DNA of 64,000 bases, from contig DASRFB010000018.1 of NCBI GenBank assembly GCA_035651815.1, positions 62,001 through 126,000 of the forward strand, given 5' to 3'. The notes below the pieces were generated by a model, which was not told the DNA's origin, did not search any database, and saw only the letters and a program-made list of their open reading frames with translations. Below are positions 18,828-27,984 of this stretch, piece by piece. Source of the stretch: VBDM01 sp035651815. GTDB lineage: Bacteria; Pseudomonadota; Gammaproteobacteria; Burkholderiales; SG8-39. A program made the translations under genes and the position numbers. The first letter of the stretch is position 1. Each line of letters starts with the position of its first letter.

Positions 18828-19775
18828 TCAGCCGAGCGACTCGAGGTACTTCTCGGCGTCGAGCGCGGCCATGCAGCCGCTGCCCGCGCTCGTGACCGCC
18901 TGGCGGTACACGTGGTCCTGCACGTCGCCGGCGGCGAATACGCCCGGGACGCTGGTCGCGGTCGCGTTGCCCTGGCTGCCGCCGCGGGTGACGATGTAGC
19001 CGTCCTTCATGTCGAGCTGGCCCTCGAAGATGCCCGTGTTCGGCGTGTGGCCGATGGCGATGAACAGGCCCTTCACGCGCAGCTCGTCCGCGGCGCCGGT
19101 GCGGGCGTTCTTGATGCGCATGCCGGTGACGCCGCTCGCATCGCCGAGGACCTCGTCGAGCACGTGATCCCAGCGGATCGACACGTTGTCGCGCGCGAAA
19201 AGGCGGTCCTGCATGATCTTCTCGGCCCGGAACTTGTCGCGCCGGTGCACGACCGTCACGTTGCGCGCGATGTTGGCGAGGTAGAGGGCCTCCTCGACGG
19301 CGGTGTTGCCCCCGCCGACCACGGCGACGTCCTCGCCCTTGTAGAAGAAGCCGTCGCAGGTGGCGCACGCCGAGACGCCCTTGCCCATGTAGCTCTGCTC
19401 CGAGGGAATGCCGAGGTAGCGCGCCGAGGCGCCGGTGGCGATGATGAGCGCGTCGCAGGTGTAGTCGGACGCGTCGCCCTCGAGACGGATCGGTCGCTCC
19501 GCCAGGTGCGCGGTGTGCACGTGGTCGAAGACGATCTCGGTCTCGAAGCGCTCGGCGTGCTTCTGGAAGCGCTCCATCAGCTCGGGGCCCTGGACGCCGT
19601 CGGCGTCGGCGGGCCAGTTGTCGACATCCGTCGTCGTCATCAGCTGGCCGCCGGGCGCCAGCCCGGTGACGAGCACGGGCTTCAGGTTGGCGCGCGCGGC
19701 GTAGACGGCGGCGGTGTAGCCCGCCGGCCCGGAGCCGAGGATCAGCAGACGGCAATGCTTGTTTTTCTTCGACAT
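18828..19775 (-). CDS. trxB: Thioredoxin-disulfide reductase
   Basis: TrxB passes electrons from NADPH through FAD to thioredoxin in the cytoplasm. The 315-residue low-Mr enzyme has FAD-binding ILGSGPAGYTAAVYAAR at residues 12-28. The redox dithiol is CATC in SACATCDGFFY near residue 138, and the NADPH-binding VVGGGNTAVEEALYL lies near 155. The C-terminal FAD motif GVFAAGDVQDHVYRQAV is also complete. It is the first gene of a two-gene minus-strand unit with the Smr gene. The upstream gap holds a GC-rich hairpin shared with the divergent Crp-type gene. Confidence 0.97.
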   Translation of the reverse strand: MSKKNKHCRLLILGSGPAGYTAAVYAARANLKPVLVTGLAPGGQLMTTTDVDNWPADADGVQGPELMERFQKHAERFETEIVFDHVHTAHLAERPIRLEGDASDYTCDALIIATGASARYLGIPSEQSYMGKGVSACATCDGFFYKGEDVAVVGGGNTAVEEALYLANIARNVTVVHRRDKFRAEKIMQDRLFARDNVSIRWDHVLDEVLGDASGVTGMRIKNARTGAADELRVKGLFIAIGHTPNTGIFEGQLDMKDGYIVTRGGSQGNATATSVPGVFAAGDVQDHVYRQAVTSAGSGCMAALDAEKYLESLG

Positions 19776-19824
19776 AGATCGGACAATGCTTCTCGGCCTC
19801 GCGGGACATGAAATTATAGCGCGG

Positions 19825-19851
19825 GGCCGCCGCAGCTCTGCCGCGGCGGCC
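19825..19851. other. GC-rich inverted repeat between trxB and the Crp-type gene
   Basis: GGCCGCCGC and GCGGCGGCC form a perfect 9-bp stem around a 9-nt loop. It sits in the 152-nt gap between two divergent genes and has no T-tract on either side. It could be an mRNA leader structure for trxB or a protein site. No function is shown by sequence. Confidence 0.5.
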
Positions 19852-19927
19852 GGCCCTCAGAGGCTAGATGAGGTCTGGTAACATAAGAGACAAGAGGATG
19901 ACCCTGAGAACGGGCGCAGGGAGGACC

Positions 19928-20602
19928 ATGGCAACACAGGCGAGCGTATCCACGCTGCTTCTGCGGAACGTCCCGCTGTTCGCGGTGCTGACGGAGAACC
20001 AGCTCGAGCTGCTGACCGGCGTCGTCAGCCGCAGGAGCTTTCCGCGCGGCACCACCATCATCGCCGCGGGCGACATGACCGACTCGCTGTACGTCATCAT
20101 CTCCGGACGGCTCAAGGTCATGATGACCGACGACGACGGCGGCGAGGTGATCCTCGCGATCCTGAGCGCGAACGAATTCTTCGGCGAGATGGGTCTGCTC
20201 GACGACGCCCCCCGGTCCGCCAGCGTGGTCGCGATCGAGCCGTGCGAGCTGCTCAGCCTCTCCAAGAAGGACTTCAAGAAGTGCATGGCCGAGAACTTCG
20301 AGATGACCATGACGGTCATGCGCGGGGTCGTGAAGCGGCTGCGCGAGGCCGACAAGAAGATCGGCAGCCTCGCCCTCATGGACGTGTACGGCCGGGTGGC
20401 GCGCCTGCTGCTCGAGATGTCCGAGACCATCGACGGGCAGAAGGTCGTCACCAAGAAGCTCGCCAAGCAGGACATCGCCAAGATGATCGGAGCGTCGCGC
20501 GAGATGGTGAGCCGCGTGATGAAGGATCTCCAGACCGGCGGCTTCATCGAGGTCAAAGGCGGATCGATCTTCCTCAAGGACAACATCCTGGCGGTCGATT
20601 GA
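19928..20602 (+). CDS. Crp/Fnr-family cyclic-nucleotide-type transcription regulator
   Basis: A 224-residue regulator with an N-terminal cNMP-binding domain (about 12-130), a dimerisation helix and a C-terminal winged helix. The phosphate-binding cassette reads FFGEMGLLDDAPRSAS. It keeps the Gly-Glu and Arg-Ser pair that hold cAMP in CRP, so cyclic nucleotide binding is plausible. There is no N-terminal Cys cluster, so it is not Fnr. The recognition helix is in KQDIAKMIGASREMVSRVMKDL. ATG 19928 was chosen because AGGGAGG lies just before it and the protein then starts like its homologues. The cyclase encoded at 40914-42986 could supply a ligand, but this is inference. Confidence 0.9.
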   Translation: MATQASVSTLLLRNVPLFAVLTENQLELLTGVVSRRSFPRGTTIIAAGDMTDSLYVIISGRLKVMMTDDDGGEVILAILSANEFFGEMGLLDDAPRSASVVAIEPCELLSLSKKDFKKCMAENFEMTMTVMRGVVKRLREADKKIGSLALMDVYGRVARLLLEMSETIDGQKVVTKKLAKQDIAKMIGASREMVSRVMKDLQTGGFIEVKGGSIFLKDNILAVD

Positions 20603-20668
20603 CGGCGCGCCGCGGACCGGGAGGCGCCGCGGCTCGGAACACCATGAACTCGTGGCCTCGGTGAGTTT

Positions 20669-22939
20669 GTGAAGAAGAGCCAGGCACCGCTCCCGGGCAA
20701 GGTCGCCGCGCTGCTGCGCGAATCCAAGTGGTTCGTCCTGATCGCGGCCGGTCTCTATCTCGCCCTCGTCTTCGCCACCTTCAACAAGGCCGACCCCGGC
20801 TGGTCGCACAGCGCCGCGGGCGTCGAGATCACCAACGCGGGCGGCCGCGTCGGCGCCTGGATCGCGGACGTGCTGCTGTTCCTCTTCGGCGTCTCGGCAT
20901 GGTGGTGGATCGGCCTGTTCGCCTACTCCGTCGCCTGGGGCTACCGGCGTCTCGACGGCAGCTCGCTCAGCGACCGGCGCTCCTTCGTCGTCGCCGCGGT
21001 CGGCTTCGCGGTGCTGCTGCTCGGCTCGAGCGGGCTCGAGGCGCTGCGCATGCACTGGATCAGGGCTTCGCTGCCGTCGGTCGCTGGCGGGATGGTCGGC
21101 AGCGAGATCGCGCGCCTCCTCTGGACCACGTTCGGCTTCACCGGCGCGACGCTGATCCTGCTCACCTTGTGCGCGGTGGGGCTCTCGCTCTTCACCGGGG
21201 TATCCTGGATCACGGTGGTCGAGGTGATCGGCGCCGCGCTCGAATGGACGTATACGCGAGCGCTCGAGCGCTGGCAGGGATGGCAGGACCGCAAGGCGGG
21301 CGAGATCGCCGCGGTCAGGCGCGAGGCAATCGTCGGGGAGAAGCGCGAGCAGCTGATCGAATCGCATCCGCCCATCCGCATCGAGCCGCCCGTGGTCGAG
21401 ATCCCGAAGTCCGCGCGGGTGCAGAAGGAAAAGCAGGAGCCGCTGTTCCGCGAGCTGCCCGACACGCCGCTGCCGCCGATCAAGCTGCTCGACGAGGCGG
21501 CGCCCGACGTCGAGACGCTCTCCGCCGAGACGCTCGAATACACGTCGCGGCTCATCGAGAAGAAGCTCGCCGACTTCGGCGTCCAGGTGAAGGTGCTGGC
21601 GGCCTACCCGGGCCCGGTGATCACGCGCTACGAGATCGAGCCCGCGGTCGGCGTCAAGGGCGCGCAGATCGTGAACCTCGTGAAAGACCTCGCGCGCGCG
21701 CTGTCGGTGTACAGCATCCGCGTGGTCGAGACCATCCCGGGAAAGTCGTGCATGGGGCTCGAGATCCCCAACCCGCACCGGCAGACCGTTCGCCTCGCGG
21801 AGATCGTGAGCTCGCAGGCGTATCACGATCTGCATTCGCCGCTCACGCTGGCGCTCGGCAAGGACATCGCCGGCAACCCGGTCGTGACCGACCTGACCAG
21901 GATGCCGCACCTGCTGGTCGCGGGCACGACAGGATCGGGCAAGTCGGTGGCGATCAACGCGATGATCCTGTCGATGCTCTACAAGTCGGAGCCGCGCGAC
22001 GTGAGGCTGATCCTCGTCGATCCGAAGATGCTCGAGCTGTCGATGTACCAGGACATCCCGCACCTGCTCGCGCCGGTCGTGACCGACATGAAGCAGGCGG
22101 CGAACGCGCTCTCGTGGTGCGTGGGCGAGATGGAGCGGCGCTACAAGCTCATGTCGTGGGTGGGCGTGCGCAACCTCTCGGGCTACAACCACAAGGTCGC
22201 GGAAGCCGACAAGGCGGGCGCGCCGCTCATGGATCCCGGCACGCTCGAAGGCGCCGAGCCGGTGCCGCTCGAGAAGCTACCCTATATCGTCCTCATCATC
22301 GACGAGCTCGCCGACCTCATGATGGTGTCCGGGAAGAAGGTGGAGGAGCTGGTCGCGCGGCTCGCGCAGAAGGCGCGCGCCTCGGGCATCCATCTCATCG
22401 TGGCGACGCAGCGTCCCTCGGTGGACGTGATCACCGGGCTGATCAAGGCCAACATCCCGACCCGCATAGCGTTTCAAGTATCGAGCCGCGTCGACTCGCG
22501 CACCATCCTCGACCAGCAGGGCGCCGAGTCGCTGATCGGGCAGGGCGACATGCTCTACCTGCCGCCCGGCACGGGCATGCCCACGCGCGTGCACGGCGCG
22601 TACGTCGCCGACCACGAGGTGCACAAGGTGGTCGAGCACCTCAAGTCGCTCGGCGCGCCCGACTACATCGGCGGCGTGCTCGAGGGCGGCGAGGCGGGGG
22701 CGAACGGCGAGCTCGCGCCGGGCGAGCACCCGGGCGGCGAGGCCGATCCCCTCTACGACCAGGCGGTCGACATCGTGCTGCGCACCCGCCGCGCGTCGAT
22801 CTCGCTGGTGCAGCGGCACCTGCGCATCGGCTACAACCGCGCGGCGCGCCTGATCGAGCAGATGGAGGTCGCGGGCCTCGTGTCGGCGATGCAGTCGAAC
22901 GGCAACCGCGACGTCCTGGTCCCCGCCAAGGCCGAGTAA
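20669..22939 (+). CDS. ftsK: DNA translocase FtsK
   Basis: FtsK is a septal motor that pumps chromosome termini and activates XerCD recombination. The 756-residue protein has an N-terminal membrane domain with about four helices (within residues 20-180) and a short linker. The alpha/beta motor carries Walker A GTTGSGKS at residues 419-426 and Walker B IVLIIDELADLMM around 545. A C-terminal gamma winged-helix domain for KOPS reading spans about 690-756. The start is GTG at 20669. The linker is short compared with E. coli FtsK, as in most betaproteobacteria. It is 66 nt after the Crp-type gene and 60 nt before lolA, the usual neighbour. Confidence 0.96.
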   Translation: MKKSQAPLPGKVAALLRESKWFVLIAAGLYLALVFATFNKADPGWSHSAAGVEITNAGGRVGAWIADVLLFLFGVSAWWWIGLFAYSVAWGYRRLDGSSLSDRRSFVVAAVGFAVLLLGSSGLEALRMHWIRASLPSVAGGMVGSEIARLLWTTFGFTGATLILLTLCAVGLSLFTGVSWITVVEVIGAALEWTYTRALERWQGWQDRKAGEIAAVRREAIVGEKREQLIESHPPIRIEPPVVEIPKSARVQKEKQEPLFRELPDTPLPPIKLLDEAAPDVETLSAETLEYTSRLIEKKLADFGVQVKVLAAYPGPVITRYEIEPAVGVKGAQIVNLVKDLARALSVYSIRVVETIPGKSCMGLEIPNPHRQTVRLAEIVSSQAYHDLHSPLTLALGKDIAGNPVVTDLTRMPHLLVAGTTGSGKSVAINAMILSMLYKSEPRDVRLILVDPKMLELSMYQDIPHLLAPVVTDMKQAANALSWCVGEMERRYKLMSWVGVRNLSGYNHKVAEADKAGAPLMDPGTLEGAEPVPLEKLPYIVLIIDELADLMMVSGKKVEELVARLAQKARASGIHLIVATQRPSVDVITGLIKANIPTRIAFQVSSRVDSRTILDQQGAESLIGQGDMLYLPPGTGMPTRVHGAYVADHEVHKVVEHLKSLGAPDYIGGVLEGGEAGANGELAPGEHPGGEADPLYDQAVDIVLRTRRASISLVQRHLRIGYNRAARLIEQMEVAGLVSAMQSNGNRDVLVPAKAE

Positions 22940-22971
22940 GGCGCTCGCCGGGCGCGCTACGCCCGGGCACG

Positions 22972-22977
22972 TATAAT
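22972..22977 (+). promoter_or_regulatory. -10 element for lolA
   Basis: TATAAT lies 22 nt before the lolA ATG, in the 60-nt gap after ftsK. No clear -35 is seen. A short GC-rich inverted repeat (CGCCGGGCGCG and CGCCCGGGC parts) just upstream could end the ftsK message but lacks a T-tract. Confidence 0.35.
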
Positions 22978-22999
22978 CGGGTCCGCTGTCCGACCCTCC

Positions 23000-23641
23000 A
23001 TGACGCCCCTGCTCCGCAACGCCTTCGCCGCGCTCGTCGCTCTCGCGTTCGCCGCCTTCGCGCTCACGCCCGCGGCCGCGACCAGCCTCGATCGGTTCTC
23101 CGATTTCCTCAAGGGCACGCAGTCGGCGCGCGGCGGCTTCACGCAGCAGATCCGCGACCGCGGCGGGCGCGTGGTCCAGGAGTCGCGCGGGACGCTCGCG
23201 TTCCAGCGGCCGGGCAGGTTCCGCTGGGTCTACGAAAAGCCCTATCCGCAGGTGATCGTCGGCGACGGCCGGAAAGTCTGGATCTACGACGAGGACCTGA
23301 ACCAGGTCACCGTGAAGCGCCTCGACAGGGCGCTCGGATCGACGCCGGCCGCGCTGCTCGCCGGCAGCAACGACGTGGCGAAGGCGTTCGACCTCTCGGA
23401 CGCGGGACGCAAGGACGGCCTCGAGTGGGTGGAGGCGCGCCCCAAGGACAAGGAGGCGAGCTTCGAGCGCATCCGGATCGGCTTCGGGGCCTCGGGGCTC
23501 GCGGCGATGGAGCTCTCCGACAGCTTCGGACAGACGACGCTGCTGCGCTTCCAGTCGCTCCAGCGCAACCCGAAGCTCGACGCGTCGCAGTTCAGGTTCT
23601 CGCCCCCGAAAGGCGCGGATGTCATCGGCGACACGAAGTGA
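23000..23641 (+). CDS. lolA: Outer-membrane lipoprotein carrier protein LolA
   Basis: LolA shuttles lipoproteins from LolCDE at the inner membrane to LolB at the outer membrane. Residues 1-27 form a signal peptide ending TPAAA. The mature part has family features: SARGGFTQQIRDRGGRVVQESRGTL, then RPGRFRWVYEKPYPQVIVGDGRKVWIYD with the conserved aromatic residues lining the lipid pocket. Length is 213 residues. It stands between ftsK and rarA, the classical order ftsK-lolA-rarA-serS. BamD and BamE, which are lipoprotein clients of this pathway, are encoded at 34665 and 39771. Confidence 0.95.
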   Translation: MTPLLRNAFAALVALAFAAFALTPAAATSLDRFSDFLKGTQSARGGFTQQIRDRGGRVVQESRGTLAFQRPGRFRWVYEKPYPQVIVGDGRKVWIYDEDLNQVTVKRLDRALGSTPAALLAGSNDVAKAFDLSDAGRKDGLEWVEARPKDKEASFERIRIGFGASGLAAMELSDSFGQTTLLRFQSLQRNPKLDASQFRFSPPKGADVIGDTK

Positions 23642-23648
23642 CCGCGCC

Positions 23649-24971
23649 GTGAGCGGCCGCGAGAGCGACCTTTTCCCGGGGCCGGCGCCGGCATCGCCGC
23701 TCGCCGACGCGCTGCGGCCGAAGACGCTCGACGAGGTCGTCGGGCAGCAGCACCTGATCGGGCCGGGCAAGCCGCTGCGCCTCGCGTTCGAGTCGGGCAA
23801 GCCGCATTCGATGATCCTGTGGGGGCCTCCCGGGACGGGCAAGACGACCATCGCGCGCCTCATGGCCGACGCCTTCGACGCGCAGTTCCTCGCGCTCTCC
23901 GCGGTCTTCTCGGGCGTCAAGGACATCAAGGAGGCCGTGCAGCGCGCGCAGGAGGCGCTCGCGGCGTCGGGCCGGCGCACCATCCTGTTCGTCGACGAAG
24001 TGCACCGCTTCAACAAGGCGCAGCAGGACGCGTTCCTGCCGTTCGTCGAGCAGGGGCTCTTCACCTTCGTCGGCGCGACGACCGAGAACCCGTCCTTCGA
24101 GGTGAACAGCGCGCTGCTCTCGCGCGCGACGGTCTACGTCCTGAAGAGCCTCACCGAGGCCGAGCTCGGCCTGCTGTTCGACCGCGCGGTGCGGCGCTCG
24201 GCCGACGGTCCGCGCTACGACGCGAGCGCGCGCGAGCGCGTCGTCGGCTGGGCCGACGGCGACGCGCGGCGCCTGCTCAACCTGATCGAGATCCTCGACA
24301 CCGCGGCGAAGAGCGCGGGCGTCGGAGAGGTCGACGGCGCGTTCGTCGAGAACGCCGTGGCGCGCAACCTGCGCCGCTTCGACAAGGGCGGCGACGCCTT
24401 CTACGACCAGATCTCGGCGCTGCACAAGTCGGTGCGCGGCTCGAGCCCCGACGCGTCGCTGTACTGGCTGGTGCGCATGCTCGACGGCGGCGCCGATCCG
24501 CTCTACGTCGGGCGGCGCGTCGTACGCATGGCGGTCGAGGACATCGGGCTCGCGGATCCGCGCGCGCTGCGCATCGCGCTCGACGCGTGCGAGACCTACG
24601 AGCGTCTCGGGAGCCCCGAAGGCGAGCTCGCGCTCGCCGCGGCGGTCGTGTACCTCGCCTGCGCCGCGAAATCGAACGCCGTGTACGAGGCTTATAATTC
24701 GGCGCGCGCTTTCGTCGCCGACGACCAATCCCGCCCGGTGCCGGTGCACCTGCGCAACGCGCCGACGAAGCTCATGAAGGAGCTCGGCTACGGGCGCGAG
24801 TACCGCTACGCGCACGACGAGGAGGGCGCTTACGCGGCGGGCGAGAATTACCTGCCCGAGGACATGCCGCCGGTCGAGTGGTACCGGCCGACCGACCGCG
24901 GCCTCGAGGCCCGGATCCGGGAAAAGATGGCGGAGCTGCGCCGGCGCGACGACGCGATGAAGAAGAGATGA
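23649..24971 (+). CDS. rarA: Replication-associated recombination protein RarA (MgsA)
   Basis: RarA is a clamp-loader-like AAA+ ATPase acting at stalled replication forks. The 440-residue protein has Walker A GPPGTGKTT, Walker B ILFVDEVHRFNKAQQD, the sensor segment GATTENPSFEVNSALLSR, and the C-terminal tetramerisation region with the ALHKSVRGSSPDASLYW motif. I start at GTG 23649 (SGRESDLFPG). An upstream in-frame start would overlap lolA by 23 nt. Its TGA overlaps the serS ATG (ATGA), so the two are translationally coupled. Confidence 0.94.
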   Translation: MSGRESDLFPGPAPASPLADALRPKTLDEVVGQQHLIGPGKPLRLAFESGKPHSMILWGPPGTGKTTIARLMADAFDAQFLALSAVFSGVKDIKEAVQRAQEALAASGRRTILFVDEVHRFNKAQQDAFLPFVEQGLFTFVGATTENPSFEVNSALLSRATVYVLKSLTEAELGLLFDRAVRRSADGPRYDASARERVVGWADGDARRLLNLIEILDTAAKSAGVGEVDGAFVENAVARNLRRFDKGGDAFYDQISALHKSVRGSSPDASLYWLVRMLDGGADPLYVGRRVVRMAVEDIGLADPRALRIALDACETYERLGSPEGELALAAAVVYLACAAKSNAVYEAYNSARAFVADDQSRPVPVHLRNAPTKLMKELGYGREYRYAHDEEGAYAAGENYLPEDMPPVEWYRPTDRGLEARIREKMAELRRRDDAMKKR

Positions 24972-26251
24972 TCGACATCCAGCTGCTGAGAACCGACATC
25001 GAAACCGTCGCGAAGCGCCTGTCGACGCGCGGATACGAGCTCGATATCGCGGGCTTCAAGTCGCTCGAGGACAAGCGCAGGAAGATCCAGAGCGAGACCG
25101 AGCAGCTGCAGTCGCAGCGCAACGCGGCCGCGAAGCAGGTCGGCCAGGCGAAGGCGAAGAAGGACGAGGCGCAGGCGAGCGCGCTCATGCGCCAGGGCGC
25201 CGAGCTCGGGGAAAAGCTGAAGCAGATGGAGTCGGAGAACGCGTCGGTGCAGGAGAAGATGCGCGAATTCGTGTCGCTCATTCCGAACCTCCCGCACGAA
25301 AGCGTTCCGGTCGGCAACCGCCCCGAGGACGCGGTCGAGCAGCGCCGTTGGGGCGAGCCGCGCAAGCTCGATTTCCAGCCGCGCGATCACGTCGATATCG
25401 GCGCCGGCCTCGGCGGGCTGGATTTCGACACCGCGGCGAAGCTCGCGGGCGCGCGCTTCGTCGTGATGAAAGGCGCCGTCGCGCGTCTGCACCGGGCGAT
25501 CGCCCAGCTGATGCTCGACACGCACACGGCGGAGCACGGGTACACCGAGGTCTACACGCCCTACATGGTGACGGCCGCTTGCGCCGACGGCGTGACCAGC
25601 CTGGCGAAGTTCAAGGACGACCTGTTCAAGATCGAGGCCCGCGATCTGTACCTGATCCCGACCGCGGAATACCCGGTGACCAACTTCGTGCGCGACGAGA
25701 TCGTTCCGTCGCAGACCCTGCCGCTCAAATACGTCTGCCATTCGCCGTGCTTCCGCTCGGAGGCGGGGGCCGCGGGCAAGGACACGCGCGGCATGATCCG
25801 CAACCACCAGTTCGACAAGGTGGAGCTGGTGCAGATCGTGCACCCCTCGAAGTCGTACGAAGCGCACGATCAGCTGACCGGGCACGCGGAGGCGATCCTG
25901 AAGAAGCTCTCGCTTCCATACCGCGTGATCACGCTGTCCACCGGCGACATGGGATTTTCGTCGGCCAAGACCTACGACCTGGAAGTCTGGCTACCCGGCC
26001 AAAACGCGTACCGCGAGATCTCCTCGTGCAGCAACTTCGAGGCGTTCCAGGCGCGGCGCATGCAAGCGCGGTTCCGCAACGAGAAGGGCAGGCCCGAGTT
26101 GGTTCACACGCTGAACGGCTCGGGACTCGCCGTGGGACGCACGCTGATCGCGATCCTGGAGAATTACCAGCGCGCCGACGGCGGCGTCGACGTGCCCGAG
26201 GCGCTGCAGCCGTACATGGCCGGCGTGAAAACCATCGAGCCGAAGCGGTAG
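24968..26251 (+). CDS. serS: Serine--tRNA ligase
   Basis: SerRS charges tRNA-Ser, and also tRNA-Sec where present. The 427-residue protein has the N-terminal coiled-coil arm (about residues 30-105, with KRRKIQSETEQLQSQRNAAAKQ-type heptads) that grips the long variable arm of tRNA-Ser. The class II core shows FRSEAGAAGKDTRGMIR as motif 2 and GSGLAVGRTLIAILEN as motif 3. The ATG overlaps the rarA stop. A tRNA-Ser gene lies 1.7 kb downstream on the other strand. Confidence 0.97.
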   Translation: MIDIQLLRTDIETVAKRLSTRGYELDIAGFKSLEDKRRKIQSETEQLQSQRNAAAKQVGQAKAKKDEAQASALMRQGAELGEKLKQMESENASVQEKMREFVSLIPNLPHESVPVGNRPEDAVEQRRWGEPRKLDFQPRDHVDIGAGLGGLDFDTAAKLAGARFVVMKGAVARLHRAIAQLMLDTHTAEHGYTEVYTPYMVTAACADGVTSLAKFKDDLFKIEARDLYLIPTAEYPVTNFVRDEIVPSQTLPLKYVCHSPCFRSEAGAAGKDTRGMIRNHQFDKVELVQIVHPSKSYEAHDQLTGHAEAILKKLSLPYRVITLSTGDMGFSSAKTYDLEVWLPGQNAYREISSCSNFEAFQARRMQARFRNEKGRPELVHTLNGSGLAVGRTLIAILENYQRADGGVDVPEALQPYMAGVKTIEPKR

Positions 26252-26255
26252 AACA

Positions 26256-27977
26256 ATGGAAGCAAAAAAAGCAGGAGGCGCCGAAGCGCTGCTGAAAGTG
26301 CTGCGCCGGGCCGGCGTCGAGCGCATCTTCGCGTCGCCGGGCTCGGAGTGGTCGCCGCTCTACGAGGCGCTCGCCGCGCCGCACGGCCCCGGCGAGATCC
26401 CCGACTATCTCTCCACGCGCCACGAGGAGACCGCGGTCGCGATGGCGAGCGGCTACGCGAAGATCACCGGCAAGCTGCCCGCCGTCGTCATCCACACGAC
26501 CGTCGGCGCGCTGCACGCGGCGATGGCGATGCGCGCCGCGCTGCACGAGCGCGTGCCCATGGTGGTCCTCGCCGGGGAATCGATCGCGTTCGGCGAGGCG
26601 CCGGGACACGACCCGGGCCACCAGTGGCTGCGGCTCCTCGCCGACGTCGGCGGACCCGCGGCGCTGGTCGAGCGCTGCGTGAAGTTCAGCCACGGCGCGA
26701 ACGCGGCGGCGCTGCTGCCGCGCGTGATCGAGCGCGCGTGCCAGCTCGCGGCGGCCGAGCCGCAGGGGCCCGTGTTCGTCTCGGTGCCGATGGAGTTCCT
26801 GTTCGAGGAAGTCGCGCTCGGCGAGCACGCGGCGGTGGCGCACGTCCCGGCGCCCCAGGCGCCGCTCGAGACCATCGAGCGCATCGCCGAGGAGCTGTCG
26901 AAGGCGAAGGCGCCGGTGATCGTCAGCGAGGAGCTCGGACGCCGTCCGCGCGCCGTCGAGCACCTCGTCGCGATCGCCGAGCTGCTCGCGGCGCCGGTGC
27001 TCGAGACCTGGAACATCAGCTACGCCAACTTCCCGCGCACGCACCCCCTGTACGCGGGCGCCGGCGGCACCGACCTCGCCGCCGAGTACGTGCGCGAGTC
27101 CGATTGCGTCGCGCTGGTCGAGACCGTGGTGCCCTGGCACCCGCCCTCGGCGCTGCCGCGCCCCGGGACGAAGCTGATCGCCCTCGGCGGCGATCCGCTC
27201 CAGAGCCATCTCGTCATGGCGGGCGCGCGGGCCGACCTGATCGCCGCCGGCGACGTCGAATCCGCGCTCGCGCTGCTGCGACAGCGCCTCGCGCAGCGCG
27301 TCCCCTCGGGAACCCGCAATGCGGCGATCGAGCGCTGGCGCACGCGCCACGAGGAGCGCCGCCGCGCGCAGCGCGAGGAGGCGCGCGTGCTCGCCGAGCG
27401 CAAGCCGATCGACACGCGCTGGGTCGCCGTGGAGCTCGACGAGGTGCTGCCCGCCGATGCCATCGTCGTGAGCGAGACGATCACGCACCGCCGGCCGCTG
27501 CATCGGTACCTCTCGCACGTGGGACCGGGACGGTTCTTCGAAGGTTGCTACGGCGGCCTCGGTACCGGCACCGGCACGGCGCTCGGCGCGAAGGTCGCGA
27601 TGCGCGACCGTCCCGTCGTGCTGCTCACCGGCGACGGCTCGTTCAACTACAACCCGGTGCTCTCGGCGCTCGGCGCGTCGCAGGAGCACGCGCTGCCGAT
27701 CCTGATCGTCGTGTTCAACAACTTCGGGTATCTGTCGCAGAAACGCGGCGTGCCGACGCACTTCCCGGACGGGTGGGCGGTGAAGTCGAAGCGCTTCGCG
27801 GGAACCTCGATCGCGCCGAGCCCCGATTACGCGGGGCTCGCGCCGCTGTTCGGCGGCTACGGCGAGCGCGTCGAGGAGCCGCGCGACGTGCGCCCGGCGC
27901 TCGAGCGCGGCCTGGCGGCCATCGCGGACGGGCGGCTCGCGATCCTGGACGTGCGCCTCGAGCCTACGAACGCGTGA
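26256..27977 (+). CDS. Thiamine diphosphate-binding enzyme of unknown substrate (acetolactate synthase-like)
   Basis: The 573-residue protein has the three-domain ThDP fold. The N-terminal PYR domain carries the catalytic Glu in STRHEETAVAMASGYAKITG (near residue 57). A central domain follows, then a C-terminal PP domain with the ThDP/Mg motif GDGSFNYN through to NNFGY. The family includes acetolactate synthase, benzoylformate decarboxylase and oxalyl-CoA decarboxylase. This copy lacks an adjacent regulatory subunit, and its central domain lacks an FAD-site signature I can recognise. It lies 4 nt after serS with no metabolic partner, so no substrate can be assigned. A run of seven A bases lies just after the start codon. 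Confidence 0.85.
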   Translation: MEAKKAGGAEALLKVLRRAGVERIFASPGSEWSPLYEALAAPHGPGEIPDYLSTRHEETAVAMASGYAKITGKLPAVVIHTTVGALHAAMAMRAALHERVPMVVLAGESIAFGEAPGHDPGHQWLRLLADVGGPAALVERCVKFSHGANAAALLPRVIERACQLAAAEPQGPVFVSVPMEFLFEEVALGEHAAVAHVPAPQAPLETIERIAEELSKAKAPVIVSEELGRRPRAVEHLVAIAELLAAPVLETWNISYANFPRTHPLYAGAGGTDLAAEYVRESDCVALVETVVPWHPPSALPRPGTKLIALGGDPLQSHLVMAGARADLIAAGDVESALALLRQRLAQRVPSGTRNAAIERWRTRHEERRRAQREEARVLAERKPIDTRWVAVELDEVLPADAIVVSETITHRRPLHRYLSHVGPGRFFEGCYGGLGTGTGTALGAKVAMRDRPVVLLTGDGSFNYNPVLSALGASQEHALPILIVVFNNFGYLSQKRGVPTHFPDGWAVKSKRFAGTSIAPSPDYAGLAPLFGGYGERVEEPRDVRPALERGLAAIADGRLAILDVRLEPTNA

Positions 27978-27984
27978 GAAGAAG

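Noticed and set aside
24693..24698. TATAAT inside rarA as a possible internal promoter for serS
   Set aside because: It encodes AYNSA within a conserved part of RarA, has no -35, and lies 270 nt before serS, which is already coupled to rarA.
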